Part shown: positions 1 through 9,458 of the stretch, one piece after another
Position numbering within the stretch: position 1 is the stretch's first letter
Layout of the letters: each line of letters begins with the position of its first letter
NCBI RefSeq assembly: GCF_036227605.1
Contig: NZ_CP109487.1
Coordinates: 6,757,501-6,821,500 of the forward strand
Source of the DNA: Streptomyces sp. NBC_01439
GTDB lineage: Bacteria; Actinomycetota; Actinomycetes; Streptomycetales; Streptomycetaceae
DNA length: 64,000 nucleotides
Direction of reading: 5' to 3'
Position numbers and translations under genes: made by a program
Notes under the pieces: generated by a model
Seen by the model: the letters and a program-made list of their open reading frames with translations, nothing else
Database searches by the model: none
What the model was told of the DNA's origin: nothing

Positions 1-1613
<1,613 letters not shown>

Positions 1614-1631
1614 CCGCCGACCGGCCGCGGC

Positions 1632-3428
1632 CTAGCCGCGGTACAGCGCCTCGATCTCGTCCGCGTAGTCCTTCGCCACCACATTGCGCTTCAGCTTCAG
1701 CGACGGCGTGATGTGACCCGACTCCTCCGTGAACTGGGAGGGCAGAATGCGGAATTTCCGCACCGATTCCGCCTTGGAGACCGCCGCGTTGCCGTCGTCG
1801 ATCGCCTTCTGGACGGCGGCGATGAGGTCCGCGTCCTCGCGCAGGTCCGCCGCCGTGACCCCGGCGGGCTTGCCGTTCTCCGCCGCCCAACGGCCGAGGA
1901 ACTCCTCGTCGATGGTGACCAGCGCGGCCACGAACGGCCTCGCGTCGCCGACCACCATGCACTCGGCGACCAGCGCGTGCGCCCGGATCCGGTCCTCGAT
2001 CACCGCGGGGGCCACGTTCTTGCCGCCCGCCGTGACGATGATCTCCTTCTTGCGGCCCGTGATCGTGAGGTAGCCGTCCTCGTCGAGGGTGCCGACGTCG
2101 CCGGTGTGGAACCAGCCGTCGGTCAGCGCCTCGGCGGTCGCCGCCTCGTTGTTCCAGTACCCCGTGAAGATCTGCTCGCCGTGCAGCAGCACCTCGCCGT
2201 CGTCCGCGATGCGCACCACGGAGCCCGGCATGGGCTGGCCGACCGTACCGATCTTCTGCTTGTCCCACGGGTTGAAGGTGGTCGCGGCACAGGACTCGGT
2301 CAGGCCGTAGCCCTCCAGGACCGTGAAGCCGATGCCGCGGAAGAAGTGGCCGAGCCGCTCGCCCAGCGGCGCGCCGCCGGAGATCGCGTACTCGCCGCGC
2401 CCGCCGAGGACCGCGTGCAGCTTGCTGTAGACCAGCTTCGAGAAGATCTTGTGCTTGAGCTTCAGCCCGAACGACGGGCCGCGCGGGTTGTCCAGCGCGC
2501 GGCTGTAGGCGATGGCCGTGTCGGCCGCCGCGTCGAAGATCTTCCCCTTGCCATCGGCCTGCGCCTTGGCGCGCGCCGAGTTGTAGACCTTCTCGAAGAC
2601 CCGGGGGACGCCGAGGATCAGCGTGGGGCGGAAGGACTGCAGCTCGTCGGTGAGGTTCTTGATGTCCGGTACGCAGCCCAGGCGGATCGGCGCCAGGACG
2701 GCCGCCACCTCCACCAGGCGCCCGAAGACGTGCGCGGCCGGCAGGAACAGCAGCACCGAGCACTCGCCGGTCTTGAACAGCGGGCTCAGGCGCTCCACCG
2801 CGTTGCCGCACTCGGCGAAGAAGTTGCGGTGGGTCAGCACACAGCCCTTGGGGCGGCCGGTGGTGCCCGAGGTGTAGACGATGGTGGCCGGGTCGTCGGC
2901 GCCCGCGAGGCTGCTGCGCTCCTCGACCTCGGCGTCGGAGACCTCCGCGCCGGCGGCCTTCAGCGCCTCCAGCGCGCCCTGCTCGATCTCCCAGACCTCG
3001 CGCAGCTCCGGCAGCCGGTCGCGCAGCGAGGCCACGGCCGCGCTGTGCGCCGGGCTCTCCACGATGACGGCGACGGCGCCGGAGTCACCGAGGATCCACT
3101 GGACCTGCTCGGGGGAGCTGGTCTCGTACACGGGGACGGTGACGCCGCCCGCGCTCCAGATCGCGAAGTCGAACAGCACCCACTCGTACCGGGTGCGGGA
3201 GATGAGGGCGACCCGGTCGCCGGGCCGGACGCCGGCCGCCATGAGGCCCTTGGCCGCGGCCCGGACCTCGGCGAGGAACTCCGTCGCGGTCACGTCCTGC
3301 CACCGGCCGTCGACCTTGCGGCTCATGACGGCGGTGTCTGGATGCTGAGCGGCGTTGCGGCGGATGAGATCCGTCAGGTTCCCGTCCGACGGGACCTCGT
3401 ACAGGGCCGGAAGGCTGAACTCGCGCAA
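1632..3428 (-). CDS. Long-chain fatty-acid-CoA ligase (AMP-dependent synthetase)
   Basis: The predicted reaction activates a fatty acid with ATP to an acyl-adenylate and then to acyl-CoA, in the cytosol or at the membrane. The AMP-binding signature TSGTTGRPKG lies at residues 186-195. EGYGLTES follows, then the C-terminal core WFHTGDVGTLDEDGYLTITG and GRKKEIIVTAGGKNV. I chose the TTG at 3428 (protein MREFSLPALYEV, 598 aa) because AGGAG sits 8 nt upstream and because this N-terminus is the family norm. The frame stays open to 3629, but that extension has no family character. The gene converges on the cholesterol oxidase, so a link to steroid or fatty-acid use is possible but is only inference. 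The exact chain-length preference cannot be read. Confidence 0.9.
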   Translation of the reverse strand: MREFSLPALYEVPSDGNLTDLIRRNAAQHPDTAVMSRKVDGRWQDVTATEFLAEVRAAAKGLMAAGVRPGDRVALISRTRYEWVLFDFAIWSAGGVTVPVYETSSPEQVQWILGDSGAVAVIVESPAHSAAVASLRDRLPELREVWEIEQGALEALKAAGAEVSDAEVEERSSLAGADDPATIVYTSGTTGRPKGCVLTHRNFFAECGNAVERLSPLFKTGECSVLLFLPAAHVFGRLVEVAAVLAPIRLGCVPDIKNLTDELQSFRPTLILGVPRVFEKVYNSARAKAQADGKGKIFDAAADTAIAYSRALDNPRGPSFGLKLKHKIFSKLVYSKLHAVLGGRGEYAISGGAPLGERLGHFFRGIGFTVLEGYGLTESCAATTFNPWDKQKIGTVGQPMPGSVVRIADDGEVLLHGEQIFTGYWNNEAATAEALTDGWFHTGDVGTLDEDGYLTITGRKKEIIVTAGGKNVAPAVIEDRIRAHALVAECMVVGDARPFVAALVTIDEEFLGRWAAENGKPAGVTAADLREDADLIAAVQKAIDDGNAAVSKAESVRKFRILPSQFTEESGHITPSLKLKRNVVAKDYADEIEALYRG

Positions 3429-3479
3429 GACTGCTGCTCCTCTGGGCGCCATCGCCACCATGTGGACCGACCGGACGTT

Positions 3480-3496
3480 ACCCACCGGTAGTGGGT
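3480..3496. promoter_or_regulatory. Inverted repeat in the acyl-CoA ligase upstream region
   Basis: ACCCAC and GTGGGT face each other across the 5-nt spacer CGGTA, about 50 bp upstream of the TTG start of the acyl-CoA ligase. The position suits an operator. The regulator is unknown. Confidence 0.35.
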
Positions 3497-3658
3497 TCCC
3501 GATAGGGGGAACCGGCCAGATGTTCCGTGCGTCACATTCTGTACTTACCCCGCCTCGCCCCAACGTGCCGACAGTAGTCGACCCCACCTGCGACTCGGAA
3601 GTAACCGCAGGTCCGGCCACCTCTCCCACCCCCTCTACCCGCCGCCACCAGGCAGCTC

Positions 3659-3664
3659 TAGGGT
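3659..3664 (+). promoter_or_regulatory. -10 box of a leaderless transcript
   Basis: TAGGGT lies exactly 7 nt before the ATG at 3672, and no Shine-Dalgarno sequence is present. This is the usual geometry of leaderless actinomycete genes and supports that start codon. Confidence 0.5.
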
Positions 3665-3671
3665 TGGCCGC

Positions 3672-4523
3672 ATGGCTGGCAGCATGCGGGGACAGCAGTT
3701 CGGCACGAGCGGATCAGGCCGAGGGGCGGGCGGTGCGACAGGCCGGGAAGCAGGCCGCACCCGGGTCCACGTCGTGAGCGACGTGCACGGCAACACCGAG
3801 GCCCTCACCAGGGCGGGCGACGGCGCCGACGCCCTCATCTGCCTCGGTGACCTCGTGCTCTTCCTCGACTACGCCGACCACTCGCGCGGGATCTTCCCCG
3901 ACCTGTTCGGCGTCGAGAACGCCGACCGGATCGTCGAGCTGCGCACCGCGCGCCGCTTCGACGAGGCCCGCGCCTTCGGCCGGGAGCTGTGGGCCGGCCT
4001 GGACCGGGACACGCTCATCGAGGGCGCCGTCCGCCGCCAGTACGCACAGATGTTCGCCGCCTTCCCCACCCCCACCTACGCCACCTACGGCAACGTCGAC
4101 GTACCCGGCCTGTGGCCCGAGTACGCCGACCGCCACGGCCTCACGGTGCTCGACGGCCAGCGGGTGGAGATCGGCGGCCGCGTCTTCGGCTTCGTCGGCG
4201 GCGGACTGCCCACCCCGATGCGCACCCCGTACGAGGTGGACCCGGAGGAGTACGCCGCCAAGGTGGAGGCCCTCGGCGAGGTGGACGTGCTCTGCTCGCA
4301 CATCCCGCCGGAGGTGCCCGAGCTCTGCTACGACACGGTCGCCCGCCGCTTCGAACGCGGCAGCGAGGCCCTGCTCGCCGCGATCCGCCGCACCCGCCCC
4401 CGCTACGCCCTCTTCGGCCACGTCCACCAGCCGCTCGCCCGCCGCATGCGCATCGGGAGCACCGAGTGCGTGAACGTGGGCCACTTCGCGGCCACCGGTC
4501 GGCCCTGGGTCCTCGAATGGTAG
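3672..4523 (+). CDS. Metallophosphoesterase (calcineurin-like)
   Basis: This is a 283-residue predicted di-metal phosphoesterase. The metal-binding blocks appear in order: SDVHGN (D37, H39), LGDLV (D60), GNVDVPG, SHIPPEVP and GHVHQP. The first 30 residues are Gly/Arg-rich with no family match, so the core starts at RVHVVSD. The ATG at 3672 is favoured by a TAGGGT -10 box 7 nt upstream, and a second ATG lies at 3684. There is no signal peptide, so it is probably cytosolic. It diverges from the acyl-CoA ligase. The substrate (nucleotide, phosphoprotein or other) cannot be deduced. Confidence 0.85.
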   Translation: MAGSMRGQQFGTSGSGRGAGGATGREAGRTRVHVVSDVHGNTEALTRAGDGADALICLGDLVLFLDYADHSRGIFPDLFGVENADRIVELRTARRFDEARAFGRELWAGLDRDTLIEGAVRRQYAQMFAAFPTPTYATYGNVDVPGLWPEYADRHGLTVLDGQRVEIGGRVFGFVGGGLPTPMRTPYEVDPEEYAAKVEALGEVDVLCSHIPPEVPELCYDTVARRFERGSEALLAAIRRTRPRYALFGHVHQPLARRMRIGSTECVNVGHFAATGRPWVLEW

Positions 4524-4640
4524 GGATCCAGCCGCTTCGCGGAGGGCTCCCGCAGGGTGCGGGAGGCGCTGGAGTGGCGACGTCCACACGCGCGGTAGCC
4601 TTCACGCGGCGGCCCCAGGCCGCACACGTCCTCGAACTTG

Positions 4641-4672
4641 CCCAGCTGCCGCTGGGAGGTACCACCCCCAGC
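4641..4672 (+). other. Three mutually pairing segments before the START-like gene
   Basis: CCCAGC (4641-4646), GCTGGG (4651-4656) and CCCAGC (4667-4672) can form two alternative hairpins that exclude each other, just ahead of the GGAGGAG ribosome binding site and the ATG at 4690. The segment resembles a short sequence I believe recurs in Streptomyces intergenic regions. Confidence 0.4.
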
Positions 4673-4689
4673 CCGGAGGAGCGACCGCG

Positions 4690-5130
4690 ATGGCGGAACA
4701 CACCAGCTCAAGCATCACGATCGAGGCTGCGCCCACCGACGTGATGGCCGTGATCGCCGACTTCGCCCGTTACCCCGAGTGGACCGGCGAGGTGAAGGAG
4801 GCCGAGGTACTGGCCACCGACGCCGAGGGGCGCGCCGAGAAGGTCCGCCTGCTGCTCGACGCGGGCGCTATCAAGGACGACCACACCCTCGCCTACAGCT
4901 GGAAGGGCACCGACGAGGTCAGCTGGACCCTGGACAAGTCCCAGATGCTGCGCCAGCTGGACGGCTCCTACCGGCTGACCGCCGTCGACGGCGGCAAGCG
5001 CACCGAGGTCACCTACCAGCTGACCGTCGACGTCAAGATCCCCATGCTCGGCATGATCAAGCGCAAGGCCGAGAAGGTCATCATCGACCGCGCGCTCGCG
5101 GGCCTGAAGAAGCGCGTCGAAACCGTCTGA
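4690..5130 (+). CDS. SRPBCC (START/polyketide cyclase-like) protein
   Basis: This 146-residue protein carries the helix-grip fold pattern: an N-terminal strand SITIEAAPTDVMAVIADF, the typical FARYPEWTGEV turn, alternating strands, and a long amphipathic C-terminal helix ending in DRALAGLKKRVETV. Such proteins bind lipids, polyketides or other hydrophobic ligands in a cavity. No catalytic residues are evident. GGAGGAG precedes the ATG. The next gene, an ArsA-like ATPase, begins 46 nt downstream on the same strand, which suggests one transcription unit. The ligand is unknown. Confidence 0.85.
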   Translation: MAEHTSSSITIEAAPTDVMAVIADFARYPEWTGEVKEAEVLATDAEGRAEKVRLLLDAGAIKDDHTLAYSWKGTDEVSWTLDKSQMLRQLDGSYRLTAVDGGKRTEVTYQLTVDVKIPMLGMIKRKAEKVIIDRALAGLKKRVETV

Positions 5131-5176
5131 TCCCGCTTCCCGCTTCCCGCTCTACGCACACCGGAGCACCCGCACC

Positions 5177-6334
5177 ATGCACACCTTGCTGATCACCGGC
5201 CCCGGCGGGGCCGGGCGGACCACCGCGGCGGCGGCCACCGCCCTCGCCGCGGCCCGCCATGGGCGGCGGGTGCTGCTGCTCTCCGGCGACGTCGGCGACC
5301 CGCTCACCGGCCTCGTCGGCGACCCGGCCGCCCCCGGGCTGCGGGTGGCCCGGGTGGACTCCGGCGAGGAGTTCCGCGACGAACTCGTCGCCCTCCAGCA
5401 GCGCGGATCCGCCCTGCTCGGCATGGTCGGGGCCCGGCCGCTGGGCGCCGAGGAGATCACCGAACTGCCCGGCGCCGAGGAGTTCGCCCTGCTCCGCGCC
5501 CTGCGGCGGGCCGCCGCCGCGCCCGACACCGACCTCGTCGTCGTCGACATGCCGCCGCTCCACCAGACCGTGGCCACCCTCGCCCTCCCCGCCCAGCTGC
5601 GCCGCTACCTCGCCCGGCTGCTGCCCGTCGAACGGCAGGCCGCCCGCGCCCTGCGCCCCGTACTGGCCCAGCTGGCCGGCGTGCCCATGCCCGCGCAGTG
5701 GCTCTACGAGACCGCCGCCCGCTGGGACGAGGAGCTGGCCGCCGTCCAGGCCGTAGTCGAGGCCGACACCACCGAACTGCGGCTGGTCGCCGAGCCCGGC
5801 CCGGCCGCCGCCGACGCGCTGCGCCTCGGCCGGCTCGGACTCGCCCTGCAGCAGCTGCCCGTCTCCGCCCTCGTCGCCAACCGCACCGTGCCGGCGCGAT
5901 CCGCCGACCCCTGGCTCGCCGGGCTCGCCGCCCAGCAGCAGAAGTACGCCGCCGAGTGGGCCGCCGAGCTCCCGGTGGTGGCCCTCGCCCACCTCGGCCG
6001 CGACCCGCGCGGCCCGCAGGACCTGGAGCTGCTCGCCGCCGCCGACGGGCTCGTCCCCGAGGTGCCCGCACCCCGTCGCGCCTGGGCCGTCGAGGACCAC
6101 CTGGCCGAGGACGGGGTGCTCGTCTGGGTGGTACCGCTGCCCGGCGCGCACAAGAGCGACCTCGACCTCGTCCGCCGCGGCGACGAGCTGCTGCTCACCG
6201 CCGGCCCCCACCGCAGGATCGTTCCGCTCCCCGCAGCACTGCGCCGCTGCACCGTCTCCGGCGCCGCCCTCGCCGAGGGGGAGCTCCGCGTCCGGTTCAC
6301 CCCCGACCCGGGACTGTGGCCCCGTACGCAATGA
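5177..6334 (+). CDS. ArsA-like (anion-transporting-type) ATPase with altered P-loop
   Basis: The 385-residue protein has the ArsA/Get3 fold. The N-terminal loop reads ITGPGGAGRTTAAA, followed by RVLLLSGDVGDPL in the switch I position, VVVDMPPLHQT, and a C-terminal part ending LRVRFTPDPGLWP. ArsA-type enzymes have GKGGVGKTT. Here the signature lysine is Pro9 and the Walker A lysine is Arg14, so both lysines are absent, which argues for weak or no ATP hydrolysis. There is no membrane segment. It lies between the START-like gene and the DUF5304 gene and probably shares their transcript. A role as a scaffold or nucleotide sensor is inference. Confidence 0.8.
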   Translation: MHTLLITGPGGAGRTTAAAATALAAARHGRRVLLLSGDVGDPLTGLVGDPAAPGLRVARVDSGEEFRDELVALQQRGSALLGMVGARPLGAEEITELPGAEEFALLRALRRAAAAPDTDLVVVDMPPLHQTVATLALPAQLRRYLARLLPVERQAARALRPVLAQLAGVPMPAQWLYETAARWDEELAAVQAVVEADTTELRLVAEPGPAAADALRLGRLGLALQQLPVSALVANRTVPARSADPWLAGLAAQQQKYAAEWAAELPVVALAHLGRDPRGPQDLELLAAADGLVPEVPAPRRAWAVEDHLAEDGVLVWVVPLPGAHKSDLDLVRRGDELLLTAGPHRRIVPLPAALRRCTVSGAALAEGELRVRFTPDPGLWPRTQ

Positions 6335-6412
6335 ACGGCTTACCTCCGTTCGGGTACCGTCGAAGGTAGTCCGTACCGCACGTCCAGCAGCAGCCGCAGG
6401 AGAGAGTCCGCC

Positions 6413-6877
6413 ATGAGCGAGGCCACCGACCGTCCCCACGACGACGACGCCTGGGCCGGGGCCTGCGCCGAGGACCTCGCCGCCGAGCAGGAACGCCGGC
6501 GCCGGCAGGAGCAGGCCGCGGCCGGCGGCACCGGCACCGCCGCCGAGGAGCTGTTCAAGCTCTTCGAAGCCGTCGCCGACAAGGTGTCCGGGCTGAACAA
6601 CCCGCTGTTCGGCGTGGCCGCGCAGGGTGCGGTGCGCCAGATCGTCGACCAGGCCAAGACCGCCGCCAAGCCCGTCGTCGAGCGCAACCCGGAAGTCTTC
6701 GACCACCTCGCGGCCGCCGGCTCCGAACTGCTCGCCGCCTACCGCTCTGCCGTCGAGGGCCACGAGCGGCGCTGGACGCGGGGCGAACCCCCGGCACCCC
6801 GGCAGGCGTCCCACGACCGCGCCCCCCGGGAGGACGGCCCCGACGACGGCCCCTCCGAGCGGATCGATCTCGACTGA
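6413..6877 (+). CDS. DUF5304 family protein
   Basis: This is a 154-residue acidic soluble protein. It has a disordered charged N-terminus (DDDAWAGACAEDLAAEQERR), a central helical segment AAEELFKLFEAVADKVSGLN, and a Pro/Asp-rich tail. A good AGGAGAG site lies about 8 nt before the ATG. The family is restricted to actinomycetes and has no known activity. It sits directly upstream of glucokinase, where S. coelicolor carries SCO2127, a gene reported to influence glucose repression. If this is the orthologue, a regulatory link to glucokinase is plausible, but that is recalled context and is not shown by the sequence. Confidence 0.8.
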   Translation: MSEATDRPHDDDAWAGACAEDLAAEQERRRRQEQAAAGGTGTAAEELFKLFEAVADKVSGLNNPLFGVAAQGAVRQIVDQAKTAAKPVVERNPEVFDHLAAAGSELLAAYRSAVEGHERRWTRGEPPAPRQASHDRAPREDGPDDGPSERIDLD

Positions 6878-6938
6878 TCCCCCTGGAGCCTCGGGTACCG
6901 TTGGCCGTGGCGGGGTTTGACCGGAAACCGAGGGACTA

Positions 6939-7880
6939 ATGGGACTCACCATCGGCGTCGACATCGGCGGCACGAAGATCGCGGCCGGCGTGGTCGACGA
7001 AGAGGGCACGATCCTTGAGACGTACAAGGTGCCCACCCCGCCGACCGCGGACGGAGTGACGGAGGCCATCTGCGCCGCCGTCTCCGAGGTCAGCAGCAAC
7101 CACAGCATCGAGGCCGTCGGCATCGGCGCCGCCGGATACGTGGACGACAAGCGCGCGACCGTACTCTTCGCGCCCAACATCAACTGGCGGCACGAGCCGC
7201 TCAAGGACAAGGTCGAGCAGCGCATCGGCCTGCCCGTCGTCGTCGAGAACGACGCGAACTGCGCGGCCTGGGGCGAGTACCGCTTCGGTGCCGGCCAGGG
7301 CCACGACGACGTCATCTGCATCACGCTCGGCACCGGCCTGGGCGGCGGCATCATCATCGGCAACAAGCTGCGGCGCGGACGCTTCGGCGTCGCCGCCGAG
7401 TTCGGACACATCCGGGTCGTCCCGGACGGCCTGCTGTGCGGCTGCGGCAGCCAGGGCTGCTGGGAGCAGTACGCCTCCGGGCGCGCCCTCGTCCGGTACG
7501 CGAAGCAGCGCGCCAACGCCACCCCCGAGAACGCGGCGATCCTGCTCGCCCTCGGCGACGGCACCCCCGAGGGCATCGAGGGCAAGCACATCAGCGAGGC
7601 CGCCCGGCAGGGCGACCTGGTGGCCATCGACGCCTTCCGCGAACTGGCCCGCTGGGCCGGCGCGGGACTGGCCGACCTGGCCTCGCTGTTCGACCCGTCC
7701 GCCTTCATCGTCGGCGGCGGCGTCTCGGACGAGGGAGACCTCGTCCTCGACCCGATCCGCAAGTCCTTCAAGCGCTGGCTGGTCGGCGGCGCCTGGCGTC
7801 CGCACGCGCAGGTCCTCGCCGCGCAACTGGGCGGCAAGGCCGGGCTCGTCGGCGCGGCCGACCTGGCCCGCCAGGGCTGA
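6939..7880 (+). CDS. glkA: Glucokinase (ROK family)
   Basis: Glucokinase phosphorylates glucose to glucose-6-phosphate with ATP in the cytosol, and in Streptomyces it also mediates carbon catabolite repression. The 313-residue protein shows the phosphate-1 loop GVDIGGTKIAAGVV at its N-terminus, the sugar-binding ENDANCAAWGEYRFG, ITLGTGLGGGI, and the zinc-binding ROK motif EFGHIRVVPDGLLCGCGSQG with CWEQYASG. GFIVGGGVS-like residues near 240 complete the fold. Its length matches S. coelicolor GlkA. GAGGG lies a few nt before the ATG. The gene ends at a strong hairpin. Confidence 0.96.
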   Translation: MGLTIGVDIGGTKIAAGVVDEEGTILETYKVPTPPTADGVTEAICAAVSEVSSNHSIEAVGIGAAGYVDDKRATVLFAPNINWRHEPLKDKVEQRIGLPVVVENDANCAAWGEYRFGAGQGHDDVICITLGTGLGGGIIIGNKLRRGRFGVAAEFGHIRVVPDGLLCGCGSQGCWEQYASGRALVRYAKQRANATPENAAILLALGDGTPEGIEGKHISEAARQGDLVAIDAFRELARWAGAGLADLASLFDPSAFIVGGGVSDEGDLVLDPIRKSFKRWLVGGAWRPHAQVLAAQLGGKAGLVGAADLARQG

Positions 7881-7904
7881 GCTTCACCCCCATTTCCACG
7901 CGTA

Positions 7905-7939
7905 CCGCCCGCCGCGCCCCTTGGGGGAGCGGCGGGCGG
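7905..7939 (+). terminator. Terminator after glkA
   Basis: CCGCCCGCCGC (7905-7915) pairs perfectly with GCGGCGGGCGG (7929-7939), and the inner GCCCC/GGGG can extend the stem. It lies 24 bp after the glkA stop and just before the next gene's promoter. There is no T-run, as is common in Streptomyces. Confidence 0.75.
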
Positions 7940-7944
7940 CTGCG

Positions 7945-7950
7945 TATCTT
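7945..7950 (+). promoter_or_regulatory. -10 box of a leaderless transcript
   Basis: TATCTT lies 7 nt before the ATG at 7958 without an intervening ribosome binding site. Confidence 0.5.
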
Positions 7951-7957
7951 GCGGGGC

Positions 7958-8707
7958 ATGGACCAGCTGCCGAAGTCTCGTACGGAGCCCGACGGTTCTG
8001 CCGTGATCCGGGTACTGAGCTACAACATCCGCTCCCTGCGCGACGACGAGGAGGCGCTGGCCCGGGTCATCCGGGCGTGCGAGCCCGACATCGTCCTCGT
8101 GCAGGAGGCCCCCCGGTTCTTCCGATGGCGCAAACACGCGGCGCGGCTGGCCGCCAAGTGCGACCTGGTGGTGCTGGGCGGGGGCGCGACGGCGGCCGGG
8201 CCGCTCCTGCTGTGCTCGCTGCGGGTCTTCGTGGAGCGCACGGAGGACGTCCTGCTGCCGCGCACTCCCGGCCTGCACCGCAGGGGCTTCGCCACGGCGG
8301 TGGTCCGGGTCGGCGGCGTGCGCGTGGGCCTGGCCTCCCTGCACCTCTCGCTCCAGGCCGCAGAGCGCCGGGCCCACACGGAGCTGCTGCTGGACCGGCT
8401 GGCCGCGATGGACGTGCCGTACGCGATCGCCGCGGGAGACCTCAACGAGGGCCCGGAGGGGCCGGCGCACGGGCGGCTGGCCGCCGAGCTGCAGGACTGC
8501 CGGGCGGTGGCCCCGTGGGGCGACGGACCGACCTTCCCGGCGTCGGCGCCGGACCGCCGGATCGACGCCGTGTTCGCCACGAAGGGGGTGGAGGTGCTGG
8601 CCTGCGGTGTCCCTGCGGGGCTGCCGGGGGTATCCGGGGCGGACCTGCGGTCGGCGACGGACCACCTGCCGGTGCTGGCGGCCCTGCGTTTGGCTGCTGC
8701 GCCGTAG
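7958..8707 (+). CDS. Endonuclease/exonuclease/phosphatase (EEP) family protein
   Basis: This is a 249-residue member of the EEP superfamily, which cleaves phosphodiester or phosphate bonds in DNA, lipids or inositol phosphates with Mg2+. The motifs are VLSYNIRSL, DIVLVQEAP (metal-binding Glu), GDLNEGPEGP (catalytic Asp/Asn), DRRIDAVFA and the C-terminal ATDHLPVLA (catalytic Asp-His). There is no signal peptide. The frame is open far upstream inside glkA, but the TATCTT box 7 nt ahead of the ATG at 7958 marks the real start. The substrate cannot be told from sequence. Confidence 0.85.
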   Translation: MDQLPKSRTEPDGSAVIRVLSYNIRSLRDDEEALARVIRACEPDIVLVQEAPRFFRWRKHAARLAAKCDLVVLGGGATAAGPLLLCSLRVFVERTEDVLLPRTPGLHRRGFATAVVRVGGVRVGLASLHLSLQAAERRAHTELLLDRLAAMDVPYAIAAGDLNEGPEGPAHGRLAAELQDCRAVAPWGDGPTFPASAPDRRIDAVFATKGVEVLACGVPAGLPGVSGADLRSATDHLPVLAALRLAAAP

Positions 8708-8726
8708 CCGGGGGCGCTGCCCCCGG
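8708..8726. terminator. Hairpin between converging genes
   Basis: CCGGGGGC and GCCCCCGG pair around the loop GCT immediately after the EEP stop codon. It is the first part of a dispersed Streptomyces-type intergenic element. Confidence 0.65.
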
Positions 8727-8735
8727 ACCCCCGCG

Positions 8736-8820
8736 CCTCAAACGCCGGCGAGGCTGTATTCGGCTGATGCCGTCCCTCTGCGTGCCCGGAGGGCAATTTC
8801 AGTGCCGCCGGCGTTTGAGG
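8736..8820. repeat. Inverted copies of a dispersed intergenic element
   Basis: CCTCAAACGCCGGC (8736-8749) is repeated in inverted orientation at 8807-8820, with 57 bp between. The flanks CCCCCGGACCCCCGCG and GGCCCCGGG belong to the same element. A diverged relative lies at 28021-28114. The element sits between converging genes and could fold into a large bidirectional terminator. Confidence 0.7.
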
Positions 8821-8837
8821 CCCCGGGAAAGGGCCGG

Positions 8838-9458
8838 TCAGACGACCGCGCCGCGGCCCGGGTCGTCGTCGTCATCCTCGTCGCCGGTCGCCATGCGCGC
8901 CACCAGCGTGGCGAAGCCGCCCAGGAAGCCGCCGATGCCCAGCGTCGTCAGCCACCAGGTCATCTCCCACTGCAGGAGCACCGCGAGCAGCAGCAGTACC
9001 GGACCGCCGACGACCGCGAGCCACGCGAACTTCGACGTCGTGTCCGCCTGCGGGAGCTCTGGCTCCGGGGGGACGAAGTGGCCCTCCTCCGTCGCGGTCA
9101 GGTCATCGTCCTGCGGCTCCGCCGGCGAGTGGTCCCGGGGACCCGCCATGCCCACGCCCGGGGCGAAGAGCACGGAACTGCCCAGCGCTGCCGGAGGCCC
9201 CGGTTCCGGGTCCGGCTTCGCTTCCGGCTCCGCGTCCGGTTTCGCGTCCGGTTTCGGATCAGCCTTCGCGTCCGGTGCGGACTCCGCGGGCAGCGGCTTG
9301 ACGTCCTCCTCCGGCAGGAGGAGGTTCTCGATCGGTCTGAACGGCCGGGCCCCCGGCGGGTCCGGCGGCTCCTGCCCGTACCCGGCGACGATCGCCGCCC
9401 ACGCCGCTTCCTCGTCCAGCGGGGGAACCCCGCCCGACTGCTCCTCGTGCTCAGCCAC
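8838..9458 (-). CDS. Membrane protein of unknown function
   Basis: The GTG start at 9458 (VAEHEEQSGG) gives 206 residues and overlaps the stop of the hydrolase gene by 8 nt, which suggests translational coupling. GGAGG lies upstream. The N-terminal two thirds is acidic and Pro-rich and contains an imperfect Asp-Pro/Lys repeat (PDAKADPKPDAKPDAEPEAK). Two membrane helices follow, near FAWLAVVGGPVLLLLAVLLQ and WWLTTLGIGGFLGGFATLVA, then a poly-Asp tail. The long charged segment is probably cytosolic. I do not recognise a domain. Coupling to an esterase-like gene hints at a shared envelope or lipid function, which is inference only. Confidence 0.75.
   Translation of the reverse strand: MAEHEEQSGGVPPLDEEAAWAAIVAGYGQEPPDPPGARPFRPIENLLLPEEDVKPLPAESAPDAKADPKPDAKPDAEPEAKPDPEPGPPAALGSSVLFAPGVGMAGPRDHSPAEPQDDDLTATEEGHFVPPEPELPQADTTSKFAWLAVVGGPVLLLLAVLLQWEMTWWLTTLGIGGFLGGFATLVARMATGDEDDDDDPGRGAVV

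Noticed and set aside
1713..3491. A 592-codon plus-strand frame opposite the acyl-CoA ligase gene.
   Set aside because: Composition is Arg/Ala/Val-rich without any domain. The opposite strand encodes a clear AMP-binding enzyme.
5081..8665. A 1194-codon open frame on the minus strand opposite the ArsA-like, DUF5304, glkA and EEP genes.
   Set aside because: It runs antisense through four recognisable genes, has no conserved motif and is a by-product of GC-rich third codon positions.
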